In this document: piece by piece, positions 1 through 5,865 of the stretch
Layout of the letters: each line of letters begins with the position of its first letter
Numbering within the stretch: the stretch's first letter is position 1
Source of the DNA: Cellvibrionales bacterium UBA4451
Lineage (GTDB): Bacteria; Pseudomonadota; Gammaproteobacteria; Pseudomonadales; Porticoccaceae
Reading direction: 5' to 3'
Assembly (NCBI GenBank): GCA_002390285.1
Contig: DGPB01000017.1
Span: 818 to 7,025, forward strand
Length of the DNA: 6,208 bases
Made by a program: the position numbers and the translations under genes
The notes under the pieces: generated by a model
Databases searched by the model: none
What the model was told of the DNA's origin: nothing
The model's input: only the letters and a program-made list of their open reading frames with translations

Positions 1-116
1 CCCTCTGTAACATACCAGCCACCTATACATCCCACAAAACATTAGGGTATATTCCCATGCAGTCCATTTGGAACGAACGTTCACAGATACGATTGCCTAT
101 CAAACCAACCTGGATT

Positions 117-132
117 CTTAACGTTAAGGAGG
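117..132 (+). promoter_or_regulatory. Palindrome overlapping the Shine-Dalgarno of the GST gene
   Basis: Seen directly: CTTAACGTTAAG (117-128) is a perfect 12-bp palindrome, and its right end runs into the strong ribosome binding site AAGGAGG (126-132), 9 bases before the ATG at 142. This Shine-Dalgarno decides the start of the gene. A second short palindrome, GAACGTTC, lies at 75-82. The overlap could make 117-128 a repressor operator or a weak stem that hides the ribosome binding site, but that is inference. The remaining 1-116 holds no gene end and no convincing sigma-70 promoter; TATATT at 48-53 resembles a -10 box but has no matching -35. Confidence 0.5.
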
Positions 133-141
133 TTAGTACCT

Positions 142-777
142 ATGAAATTTTATGACTGCTCTATTGCCCCGAACCCTAGGCGAGCCAGAATATTTATCGC
201 CGAAAAAGGGCTCGACATACCAAAAGTCGAAATAGATATTGTAGGTGGTGAAAACCTCAAAGAAGAATTTCTTGCTATCAATCCCCGGGGGTTATTGCCT
301 GTATTAGAACTGGATGACGGCACCCGGTTTGATGAAACCATGGCGATTTGCAAATATCTGGAAGACCTCTACCCTGAACCACCTTTACTGGGAACGACTC
401 CGGTGGAGCGAGCACAAATTGAATGTCTACAGCGAAAGATGGAGTTTGATGGCATGATTGCCACCTCAGAAGCTTTTCGCAACAACACAAAAAATGAAAG
501 CTTTGCCTACCGCAGTCTGCCTGGCACAGATGCAGTAGAGGCCATTGATGGTTTGGTAGAACGAGGACACAAAACCCTGGAAGTCTTTTACCATTGGCTT
601 GAAACGTATTTGACCGACTCCAAATTCATTGCCGGAGATCGTTATACCATGGTTGATATTACCGCGCTCTGTGCAGTGGACTTTGCCAAATGGGTAGAGT
701 TGGAGATTCCAAAAGAAAACACTAACACCCTACGGTGGTATAAAGAGGTTTCTTCAAGGCCAAGTGCTCAGGCCTAA
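142..777 (+). CDS. Glutathione S-transferase family protein
   Basis: A 211-residue cytosolic protein of normal length for a GST. Residues 1-80 form the thioredoxin-like glutathione-binding domain. It has the N-terminal NPRRARIF helix motif (11-18) typical of bacterial GST-like proteins, the invariant cis-proline in GLLPVLE (Pro53), and the Glu-Thr pair (65-66) where these enzymes usually contact the gamma-glutamyl group of glutathione through Glu-Ser. Residues about 87-205 are the all-helical C-terminal domain, with the FIAGDRYTMVDI N-capping box (162-173). Family knowledge suggests conjugation or reduction of electrophiles with glutathione; the substrate cannot be read from sequence, and Cys6/Ser7 are the nearest candidates for the catalytic position. 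The ATG has a strong Shine-Dalgarno 9 bases upstream. The gene ends in two in-frame stops, TAA TGA. It appears to be a single-gene unit, with tRNA-Ser converging on it. Confidence 0.93.
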   Translation: MKFYDCSIAPNPRRARIFIAEKGLDIPKVEIDIVGGENLKEEFLAINPRGLLPVLELDDGTRFDETMAICKYLEDLYPEPPLLGTTPVERAQIECLQRKMEFDGMIATSEAFRNNTKNESFAYRSLPGTDAVEAIDGLVERGHKTLEVFYHWLETYLTDSKFIAGDRYTMVDITALCAVDFAKWVELEIPKENTNTLRWYKEVSSRPSAQA

Positions 778-800
778 TGACATCAAAAAATATTTACCCA

Positions 801-826
801 TAAAAAATCCGGCTGAAGCCGGGTTC
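801..826. terminator. Hairpin terminator between GST and tRNA-Ser, likely bidirectional
   Basis: CCGGC (809-813) pairs with GCCGG (818-822) around a TGAA loop. Read on the minus strand the stem is followed by A and six T, which makes a good intrinsic terminator and a back-up for the tRNA-Ser transcript. Read on the plus strand it follows the GST gene by about 30 bases, but the tail is only GTTCTC, so termination of the GST transcript here would be weaker. Confidence 0.7.
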
Positions 827-843
827 TCATCCACACCCCCTAA

Positions 844-886
844 CCAAACAAAAAAACCCCGGCGCTGCCGAGGCTTTTTTGTTTGG
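844..886 (-). terminator. Intrinsic terminator of tRNA-Ser, base overlapping its CCA end
   Basis: On the minus strand CCTCGGC (873-867), loop AGC and GCCGGGG (863-857) form a stem with one G-U pair, followed by seven T (856-850): a standard intrinsic terminator directly after the tRNA. The pairing continues outward without a gap. G874 pairs with the first T as G-U, six A pair with six T, and C-A-A-A-C-C complements GTTTGG, so the full stem is 20 bp with two G-U pairs. The outermost three bases (886-884) are the encoded CCA of the tRNA. Confidence 0.85.
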
Positions 887-971
887 CGGTGAGAGAGGGA
901 TTCGAACCCTCGATACGTTGCCGTATACACGCTTTCCAGGCGAGCTCCTTCAGCCACTCGGACACCTCACC
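884..971 (-). tRNA. tRNA-Ser (anticodon GGA)
   Basis: An 88-base class II tRNA read on the minus strand. The acceptor stem GGTGAGG pairs with TCTCACC (last pair G-U), the discriminator is G and the CCA is encoded. The anticodon loop CTGGAAA puts GGA at 937-935. The long variable arm has stem ATACG/CGTAT with a GCAA loop, and the T arm is GAGGG-TTCGAAT-CCCTC. It closely resembles E. coli tRNA-Ser(GGA) as I recall it. GGA reads UCC and UCU serine codons. One oddity: the anticodon stem CTCGC/GCGTG has a U-U opposition at its second pair (943 with 929), where relatives have A-U. It lies downstream of the nitroreductase gene on the same strand but has its own candidate promoter. Confidence 0.96.
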
Positions 972-991
972 GTGTCTTTTTGAGGTGCGCA

Positions 992-1020
992 ACTCTACAC
1001 AAGCAACCCGAAGAAAGCAA
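992..1020 (-). promoter_or_regulatory. Candidate sigma-70 promoter for tRNA-Ser
   Basis: On the minus strand, TTGCTT (1020-1015) and TAGAGT (997-992) are 17 bases apart, with 3/6 and 4/6 matches to the sigma-70 consensus. The bases after the -10 are TGCGCA, a GC-rich discriminator like those of stringently controlled tRNA and rRNA promoters. Transcription would start near 985 and leave a leader of about 14 bases. The site fits in the short gap just downstream of the nitroreductase stop codon. Read-through from that gene is an alternative, since no terminator is seen between them. Confidence 0.42.
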
Positions 1021-1023
1021 TTC

Positions 1024-1584
1024 TCAAAACCAAGATTGAAAGTACTCATTCGGTTCAATTTGAGGCGCTTCAGGGACTTTTCCTTGAGCCGTTCCTAGAT
1101 ACAAAAATCCAACAATTCTTTCTGAATCACTCAGGCCAAGTCCTTTCATTACTATGCCGTCATAGGCCGCATCACCGGTACGCCATATGGTGCCCACACC
1201 CTGTGCATAGGCCGCGTTTATCATATTCTGTACGGCAGCACCAGTAGAGATAATCTGCTCAATTTCGGGAACCTTAGCATTCTCTCTCGGACTCGCAATA
1301 GCCACGATAATCATGGGGGCTCGCTTAGTAGGCCGGCCAACTATTCTTTCTCGCCCTTTGTCAGTTAACACCTCACCGTTGGCCTCGGCAGATTTGACCA
1401 GCAAATCACCCAGTCTAATCAACCCCAGACCATCGAGAACAAGGAACCGCCATGGCCGCATGCGGCCATGGTCTGCCGCTCGAAATGCGGCTTTTTTTAT
1501 ATTTTCCAGTATGTCTCCCTGGGGAGCTGGCTCGGTCAATCTCGGTGACGAAACCCGACCGTGCAAAGCGCTTAATGCATCCAT
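1024..1584 (-). CDS. ydjA: YdjA-type nitroreductase family flavoprotein
   Basis: A 186-residue protein matching the compact YdjA branch of the FMN nitroreductase family (E. coli YdjA is about 183 residues). Visible signatures are MDALSALHGRVSSPRL at the N terminus, where R10 and S12/S13 sit at the usual FMN-phosphate position; DHGRMRPWRF (38-47); GTIWRTG (131-137); and GFLYLGT (159-165). Family knowledge predicts a cytosolic homodimer binding FMN and using NAD(P)H; the physiological substrate of YdjA proteins is unclear. The frame extends upstream to a GTG at 1644, but I choose the ATG at 1584: it matches the family N terminus and is preceded by the purine-rich AAGAGAGA. The gene diverges from the adenylate cyclase. 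Its codons for residues 38-46 contain a 22-bp perfect palindrome. Confidence 0.9.
   Translation of the reverse strand: MDALSALHGRVSSPRLTEPAPQGDILENIKKAAFRAADHGRMRPWRFLVLDGLGLIRLGDLLVKSAEANGEVLTDKGRERIVGRPTKRAPMIIVAIASPRENAKVPEIEQIISTGAAVQNMINAAYAQGVGTIWRTGDAAYDGIVMKGLGLSDSERIVGFLYLGTAQGKVPEAPQIEPNEYFQSWF
1450..1471. repeat. 22-bp perfect palindrome inside the nitroreductase gene
   Basis: The half-site CCATGGCCGCA (1450-1460) is followed immediately by its exact reverse complement (1461-1471), with no spacer. The flanking bases (G1449, T1472) do not continue the symmetry. On the coding strand it encodes the DHGRMRPWR stretch near the flavin site, so the protein motif may partly explain it, although synonymous codons could have broken the symmetry. 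Confidence 0.9.
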
Positions 1585-1666
1585 AACATCTCTCTTTGTG
1601 ATACTACATTCTCGGGCATGGATAGCATGACCATAATTCACCACAGAAATAATGGACTTTTCTATC

Positions 1667-1696
1667 CAGACATCGTGTAATTGGACACATCATAAT
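1667..1696 (+). promoter_or_regulatory. Weak candidate promoter for the adenylate cyclase
   Basis: CAGACA (1667-1672) and CATAAT (1691-1696) match the sigma-70 boxes at 4/6 and 5/6 positions with an 18-base spacer. Initiation near 1703 would leave the TTG at 1699 outside the transcript and favour the ATG at 1720. The opposite strand of 1689-1694 reads TATGAT, a possible -10 for the divergent nitroreductase gene, but with no good -35. The rest of the 135-base divergent region (1585-1719) shows no clear operator. Confidence 0.25.
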
Positions 1697-1719
1697 CGTT
1701 GGAGCCTACATATTACAGG

Positions 1720-3093
1720 ATGGCTATTGAGAGCATGAGAGAGACGGAAAGATTCCTGTTCCACCAAAGCCTTTTTCGCTTTTTGGTGGGACTCGCGGGT
1801 ATCACCACTCTAATCGCATCACAAGCAAAGCAAGACCACGACTTCACCCTTGTAGCACTCATACTGGCAATATTCCTCTATATCCTCATTTCTCATTTCA
1901 TTTGTGGGGCGCTCAACAAGACCAATAAACTTAATGTAATACGTACCCTAGCATCACTAGATGCATTTCTTCTTGGCGGTCTAGTTGTTCTGATTAACCT
2001 AAATTTATTTCCCTCCCTGTTATTTATCCTTATCTTACAATTCAATGCACTGATTAACGGTGGGGCCAAACGGTTAATACCCGACAATGCGGCATTTGGT
2101 CTTGGGCTGATTGTGTTCTCCCTTATCCAACAACCCCAATGGCATTTAACCATAGACCTGCCAACCAGTATTGCTCCTCTGATAGCCCTAGGACTCTATA
2201 TCTGCACCTATGGACTCAGTTCCTTTAATCAAAATAACAGCTTGCTGGAAAAGCAAAAAGAAACTGAAAAGCAGCTGGTACAAATGAAATTGAGAAATTA
2301 TCACCTGTCGAAATACCTATCTCCAACACTCCGGGTAGCCATACTTTCTGGCAAAGATGTAAAACTTGAAACTAATCGGAAAAGACTGACGATATTCTTC
2401 TCGGATATCAAAGGGTTCAGTGAATTAGCGGAAGAAATGGAAGCTGATGCGCTGACCAGCTTACTCAACAATTATCTGACGGAGATGTCAGACATTGCTC
2501 TAAAATATGGTGGTACGATCGACAAATTTATCGGGGATGCCATTATGGTGTTTTTTGGTGACCCCACCAGCCAGGGAACGAAGGAAGACTGCCTTGCCGC
2601 TGTATCCATGGCTATTGCCATGAAAAAACACATGAAAGAGCTTCAACAACGGTGGATTAACCAAGGTATCCTAAAGCCGCTAGAAATCAGGATGGGCATC
2701 AACACGGGATTCTGTACGGTAGGAAATTTTGGTACAGAAAACCGTTTGGACTACACGCTGCTAGGCACGGAAGTTAACTTGGCAAGCCGGCTGGAATCCG
2801 CGGCAGAACCCGGGGAAATCCTGATCTCTCACGAAACCTATTCCCTCGTCAAAGACCTGATCATGTGTCTTGATAGGGGTGAGATTCCACTGAAGGGCTA
2901 TCAACTACCCGTTCGAGCCTACTCCGCTATCGACATGCGAAAAAACCTAGGAAAAGACCAAACTTACTTTGAGCACCTTACCAATGGATTCTCTATCTAT
3001 ATGGATTTAGACCGGGTACGCAACTACGATAAAGACAAAATTATGGACTCGCTGATCGATGCGGCCAATCGTTTAAAGAGCAAAGATATTTGA
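1720..3093 (+). CDS. cyaB: Membrane-anchored class III adenylate cyclase, CyaB-like
   Basis: Predicted to convert ATP to cAMP at the inner membrane. From the ATG at 1720 it is 457 residues. About six hydrophobic segments (roughly 18-34, 43-64, 78-96, 97-113, 124-138, 150-166) resemble the MASE2 sensory domain in layout, including the LFPS and NALINGG stretches. A short coiled-coil linker (about 174-195) follows, then the cyclase homology domain (about 222-405). All catalytic positions are present: metal-binding Asp229 (FFSDIKGF) and Asp273 (KFIGDAIMVFFGD), adenine-selecting Lys269 and Thr346 (RLDYT), and transition-state Asn353 and Arg357 (VNLASRLE). Lys with Thr is the class IIIb pattern and argues against guanylate cyclase. 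A conserved-looking tail (GFSIYMDLDRVRNYD, near 423-437) follows the domain. The catalytic half looks like Pseudomonas CyaB from memory. The start is uncertain: TTG 1699 and ATG 1735 are also in frame. It ends TGA TAG. Confidence 0.9.
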   Translation: MAIESMRETERFLFHQSLFRFLVGLAGITTLIASQAKQDHDFTLVALILAIFLYILISHFICGALNKTNKLNVIRTLASLDAFLLGGLVVLINLNLFPSLLFILILQFNALINGGAKRLIPDNAAFGLGLIVFSLIQQPQWHLTIDLPTSIAPLIALGLYICTYGLSSFNQNNSLLEKQKETEKQLVQMKLRNYHLSKYLSPTLRVAILSGKDVKLETNRKRLTIFFSDIKGFSELAEEMEADALTSLLNNYLTEMSDIALKYGGTIDKFIGDAIMVFFGDPTSQGTKEDCLAAVSMAIAMKKHMKELQQRWINQGILKPLEIRMGINTGFCTVGNFGTENRLDYTLLGTEVNLASRLESAAEPGEILISHETYSLVKDLIMCLDRGEIPLKGYQLPVRAYSAIDMRKNLGKDQTYFEHLTNGFSIYMDLDRVRNYDKDKIMDSLIDAANRLKSKDI

Positions 3094-3101
3094 TAGGTAT
3101 T

Positions 3102-3111
3102 CCCCCCCCCC
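3102..3111. repeat. Run of ten C downstream of the cyclase
   Basis: A homopolymer of ten C lies 9 bases after the cyclase stop codon, in the 91-base gap (3094-3184) between two convergent genes. Nothing else strong is seen in that gap: a 10-bp palindrome ATTCATGAAT (3151-3160) but no hairpin with a T tract, so no intrinsic terminator can be called for the cyclase or for queF. Length variation here would not change either protein. Confidence 0.9.
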
Positions 3112-3184
3112 GTCATCACTATCTACTAAAATAAAACCTACACTCACCCTATTCATGAATGTCTTACTGTCCGACTTATATTAT

Positions 3185-4012
3185 TTACTGCCGAAATAGC
3201 CGCAGCTTTGGTGGGCTCATTTTTTTTGAGCTGCGATAAGGATTGATGTCCAAGCCACCTCTTCGGGTATACCGCGCATAAACTTCCAACTCATCTGGCT
3301 GACAGAGTTCATTGATTTCGGTGAAAATCTGCTCCACACATTGCTCATGAAAACCCTGATGATTGCGGTACGAAATAATGTATTTGAGTAATCCTTCTGG
3401 GTCAATCGGCCACCCTGTGTAGCGAATCAAAATGCTTGCCCAGTCTGGTTGTCCCGTGACAGGGCAGTTCGTTTTTAATAGGTGGCTATAAAATGATTCG
3501 GTCACTACCTGCCCCCCGTTATTGAGACTCAGTAATGAAGGATCTGGCTGGTAGGTATCAACAACAAGATCAATATCCATATCATCGAGACAGACGCCTG
3601 GAAATGTGGCGAGACCGAGATTTCGGTAACTATCAGGGGTATGGATGTCGACAAGTACCGTTCCATTCACACATTCCGCAATATCCCGCTCCAAAAGAGC
3701 AGCCACTTTCGAAGCGGAACCATAACGCTCTTGATTGAGAGAGTTGAGATATAACTTGAGCGACTTTGACTCTACCAAATTTTGAGTATCACAAGGCATG
3801 GAAATCTCTGCCACTGCAACCACAGGCTTACCCTTAGCATCCAGCCAAGACAGCTCATAGGCTGTCCAAAGATCAAAACCTGAAAATGATGGCACTCCGT
3901 CAATGTCTAGTATTGCTCGCCCCTGCTCACGCGGAATAGAGCAGAGTACATCGGGACAATATGACGCGGGGTAGGCTGTTTCAACCCCCAGTAATAAATT
4001 GCTATTGCTCAT
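3185..4012 (-). CDS. queF: NADPH-dependent 7-cyano-7-deazaguanine reductase (preQ0 reductase)
   Basis: QueF reduces the nitrile of preQ0 to the amine preQ1 with two NADPH, in the cytoplasm, on the queuosine pathway that modifies the wobble base of GUN-anticodon tRNAs. At 275 residues this is the long two-module form (E. coli QueF is about 282). The QueF signature ESKSLKLYLNS (81-91) is in the N-terminal half. The catalytic cysteine is Cys183 in NCPVTGQPDWASI, which forms the thioimide with preQ0, with Asp190 as the proton donor; HE at 222-223 sits at the substrate-binding glutamate region. The end RRGGLDINPYRS (250-261) is typical. The ATG at 4012 follows GGAGAG with a 5-base gap, inside a near-repeat GATGGAGATT/AATGGAGAGT. 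It is 68 bases downstream of yadH on the same strand with no terminator between, so one transcript is plausible. Confidence 0.97.
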   Translation of the reverse strand: MSNSNLLLGVETAYPASYCPDVLCSIPREQGRAILDIDGVPSFSGFDLWTAYELSWLDAKGKPVVAVAEISMPCDTQNLVESKSLKLYLNSLNQERYGSASKVAALLERDIAECVNGTVLVDIHTPDSYRNLGLATFPGVCLDDMDIDLVVDTYQPDPSLLSLNNGGQVVTESFYSHLLKTNCPVTGQPDWASILIRYTGWPIDPEGLLKYIISYRNHQGFHEQCVEQIFTEINELCQPDELEVYARYTRRGGLDINPYRSSKKMSPPKLRLFRQ

Positions 4013-4080
4013 CAGTACTCTCCATTAATCTCCATCAACCTCGATGGACAATGGCCACCAGCAACCCTTAACAATGGGTG

Positions 4081-4854
4081 CTAGCTGCGTAGTTTTTTAC
4101 CGTGATCCAGCAAATACAGTGAAAAGACAAACAACAACACGCAAAAGCCTGTCACCATAGCGAAAGCCCAAGCCACATTAATATCTGTTACACCCAATAG
4201 CCCATAACGGAAGGTATTCACCATATACAAAATGGGGTTTACCAGCGACACCCCCTGCCAAAACTCAGGTAACATATCAATAGAATAGAACACGCCACCC
4301 AGATAGGTAAGAGGCGTCAGCACAAAGGTTGGAATAATCGAGATATCATCAAAACTGTTGGCAAAAACAGCATTAATAAACCCAGCCAAGGCAAAAAGGA
4401 CTGCCGTCAGAAAAACAATCCCAACGGTCACCGGAACATGACTGACTTGAAGATCGGTAAAAAACAGCGACAGCAAGGTCACAATCAACCCAATCATCAA
4501 TCCCCTCGCCACACCACCAACCACATAGCCCAGCAAGATAATATAATTAGGCACTGGAGATACCAACAGCTCTTCTACACTCCGCTGGAACTTAGTCCCG
4601 AAGAAGGAAGAAACCACATTGGAATACGAGTTGGTAATCACCGACATCATGATCAGCCCAGGCACCACAAACTCGATATAACTAAAACCCGACATTTTGC
4701 CAATTCGAGGGCCTATCAGGGTTCCAAATATCACAAAATAGAGGACGATCGTTATGGCTGGAGGTAACAACGTCTGCAACCAGATTCGGGTGAAGCGCCT
4801 GACCTCCTTAACGACGATAGTGGTGAATGCCACCCACTGCTCTTGGGGATTCAT
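4081..4854 (-). CDS. yadH: ABC-2 type transporter permease, YadH-like
   Basis: A 257-residue inner-membrane protein, the same size as E. coli YadH (about 256). About six membrane segments are visible (roughly 30-49, 60-80, 104-130, 140-163, 173-192, 228-249) behind a short amphipathic start. ABC-2 hallmarks include the Glu-rich EELLVSPVPN coupling stretch (94-103), LTPLTYLGGVFYSIDMLP (179-196) and NPILYMVNTFRYGLLG (206-221). It should dimerise and pair with the ATPase encoded just upstream to make an exporter. The substrate of YadGH systems is not established; related ABC-2 exporters move drugs, polysaccharides or lipids, and no specificity can be read here. Its ATG overlaps the TGA of the ATPase gene (ATGA, 4854-4851), implying translational coupling. 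Its ribosome binding site GAGGAGAG lies in a tandem repeat at the end of that gene. Confidence 0.95.
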   Translation of the reverse strand: MNPQEQWVAFTTIVVKEVRRFTRIWLQTLLPPAITIVLYFVIFGTLIGPRIGKMSGFSYIEFVVPGLIMMSVITNSYSNVVSSFFGTKFQRSVEELLVSPVPNYIILLGYVVGGVARGLMIGLIVTLLSLFFTDLQVSHVPVTVGIVFLTAVLFALAGFINAVFANSFDDISIIPTFVLTPLTYLGGVFYSIDMLPEFWQGVSLVNPILYMVNTFRYGLLGVTDINVAWAFAMVTGFCVLLFVFSLYLLDHGKKLRS

Positions 4855-5813
4855 AGCTCACTCTCCTCGTCACTCTCCTCGTCACGCTCATTGTGGGTAT
4901 TATGGGACTCCACCAGAGACACGAAGAGCTCTTCAAGACGGTTGGTTTTATTACGCATACTGACCACATTAATTCCATGGTCGTTCAAACTCGCAAAGAG
5001 AGTATTGATAGACTGATGTTTTTCCACCTCAACCTCAAAACTGTGGTCATCAATCAGCTGCCCCTTATAACCCTCAATATTGGGAAGAATCGTTAACGCT
5101 TCTTGTGTATCAAAAATGAAGATCTCTTTGTTCAACTGCCTCAATAGGGCTTTGATAGAGGTATTTTGAACAATCCGCCCTCGATCAATAATAGCCACAT
5201 TTCGACACAGACTCTCGGCCTCTTCCAGATAATGGGTGGTAAGAATAATGGTAGTGCCACTGGCATTAATTTCCTTGAGAAACTGCCACATAGACCGACG
5301 AATCTCAATGTCTACACCCGCTGTAGGCTCATCAAGAATGAGTAACTTGGGTTCATGAACTAGCGCTCTAGCAATCATTAAGCGTCGTTTCATCCCCCCG
5401 GATAAGGTTCTGGATGGTTGATTCCGTTTTTCCCATAACCCCAGCTTCTTCAAATATTTTTCAGTCCGCTGTTCAGCTAGCTTTGACGGGAGGCCAAAAT
5501 ACCCTGCCTGTGTTCGGACAACATTGAAGACTTTATCAAACTGATTAAAATTAAACTCCTGCGGCACCACACCAATGTCTTTTTTTGCCAGAGAAAAATT
5601 CTTATCGATATCAGTACCAAAAATAGACACATCACCGCTGGATTTCTTAACCAGAGAACAAATCACACCTATCGTGGTGGACTTCCCTGCACCATTTGGT
5701 CCCAGTAATGCAAAAAAATCACCGGGTTGCACCTCAAGGTCTATGCCCTTCAGCGCCACAAAGCCACTGTCGTATACCTTGTGTAAATTACGTATAGATA
5801 AAGCTGAAGTCAT
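4851..5813 (-). CDS. yadG: ABC transporter ATP-binding protein, YadG-like
   Basis: The 320-residue cytosolic ATPase of the exporter; E. coli YadG is about 308. The nucleotide-binding domain is intact: Walker A GPNGAGKST (38-46), Q-loop Gln85 (VVPQ), ABC signature LSGGMKRRL (137-145), Walker B LLILDEP (157-163) with catalytic Glu162, D-loop AGVD (165-168) and H-loop His194 (TTHYLEEAE). Residues about 215-300 form the extra C-terminal domain usual in ABC-2 exporter ATPases. The last residues, DEESDEESEL, are an acidic repeat from a 12-bp tandem duplication and may be particular to this lineage. The start is the ATG at 5813, with a modest GAG 8 bases upstream; it matches the family N terminus (ALSIRNLHKVY). 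It is the first gene of the yadG-yadH-(queF) set and has a TATAAT box about 52 bases upstream. Confidence 0.96.
   Translation of the reverse strand: MTSALSIRNLHKVYDSGFVALKGIDLEVQPGDFFALLGPNGAGKSTTIGVICSLVKKSSGDVSIFGTDIDKNFSLAKKDIGVVPQEFNFNQFDKVFNVVRTQAGYFGLPSKLAEQRTEKYLKKLGLWEKRNQPSRTLSGGMKRRLMIARALVHEPKLLILDEPTAGVDIEIRRSMWQFLKEINASGTTIILTTHYLEEAESLCRNVAIIDRGRIVQNTSIKALLRQLNKEIFIFDTQEALTILPNIEGYKGQLIDDHSFEVEVEKHQSINTLFASLNDHGINVVSMRNKTNRLEELFVSLVESHNTHNERDEESDEESEL
4858..4885 (-). repeat. 12-bp tandem repeat carrying two Shine-Dalgarno-like sites before yadH
   Basis: The plus-strand unit TCACTCTCCTCG occurs at 4858-4869 and 4870-4881, with four bases of a third copy. On the coding strand each unit carries GAGGAGAG. 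The copy nearest yadH ends 6 bases before its ATG and is the probable ribosome binding site; the other sits 12 bases further upstream. In the ATPase frame the unit encodes Asp-Glu-Glu-Ser twice, giving an acidic tail. Confidence 0.88.
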
Positions 5814-5865
5814 AACATCTCAATGATCAATTATTTAAAAATAGGCCGTTTCTAACTAGCAGAGA

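Noticed and set aside
884..971. tRNA-Ser as a phage or island attachment site
   Set aside because: No integrase gene and no duplicated tRNA 3' segment in the window; neighbours on both sides are ordinary chromosomal genes.
840..1098. Open frames on both strands across tRNA-Ser (minus 840-1058, plus 883-1098, minus 754-957)
   Set aside because: They translate the tRNA itself; strings such as VSEWLKE and GSNPSLTA are well-known spurious translations of tRNA-Ser. No ribosome binding sites or family features.
1313..1630. Plus-strand open frame of 105 codons opposite the nitroreductase
   Set aside because: It is a shadow of a well-supported gene, with no ribosome binding site and low-complexity content. 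The same applies to frames opposite queF (3535-3738), yadH (4438-4767) and the cyclase (1893-2153).
1585..1644. 20-residue N-terminal extension of the nitroreductase from a GTG at 1644
   Set aside because: The family begins at MDAL; the ATG at 1584 has a purine-rich ribosome binding site and the extension has no recognisable content.
3151..3160. ATTCATGAAT palindrome as a terminator between the cyclase and queF
   Set aside because: It is AT-rich, has no loop of usable size and no T tract on either side.
4032..4047. CCATC/GATGG hairpin between yadH and queF as a terminator
   Set aside because: Only five pairs and no T run after it on the minus strand; it would not stop transcription into queF.
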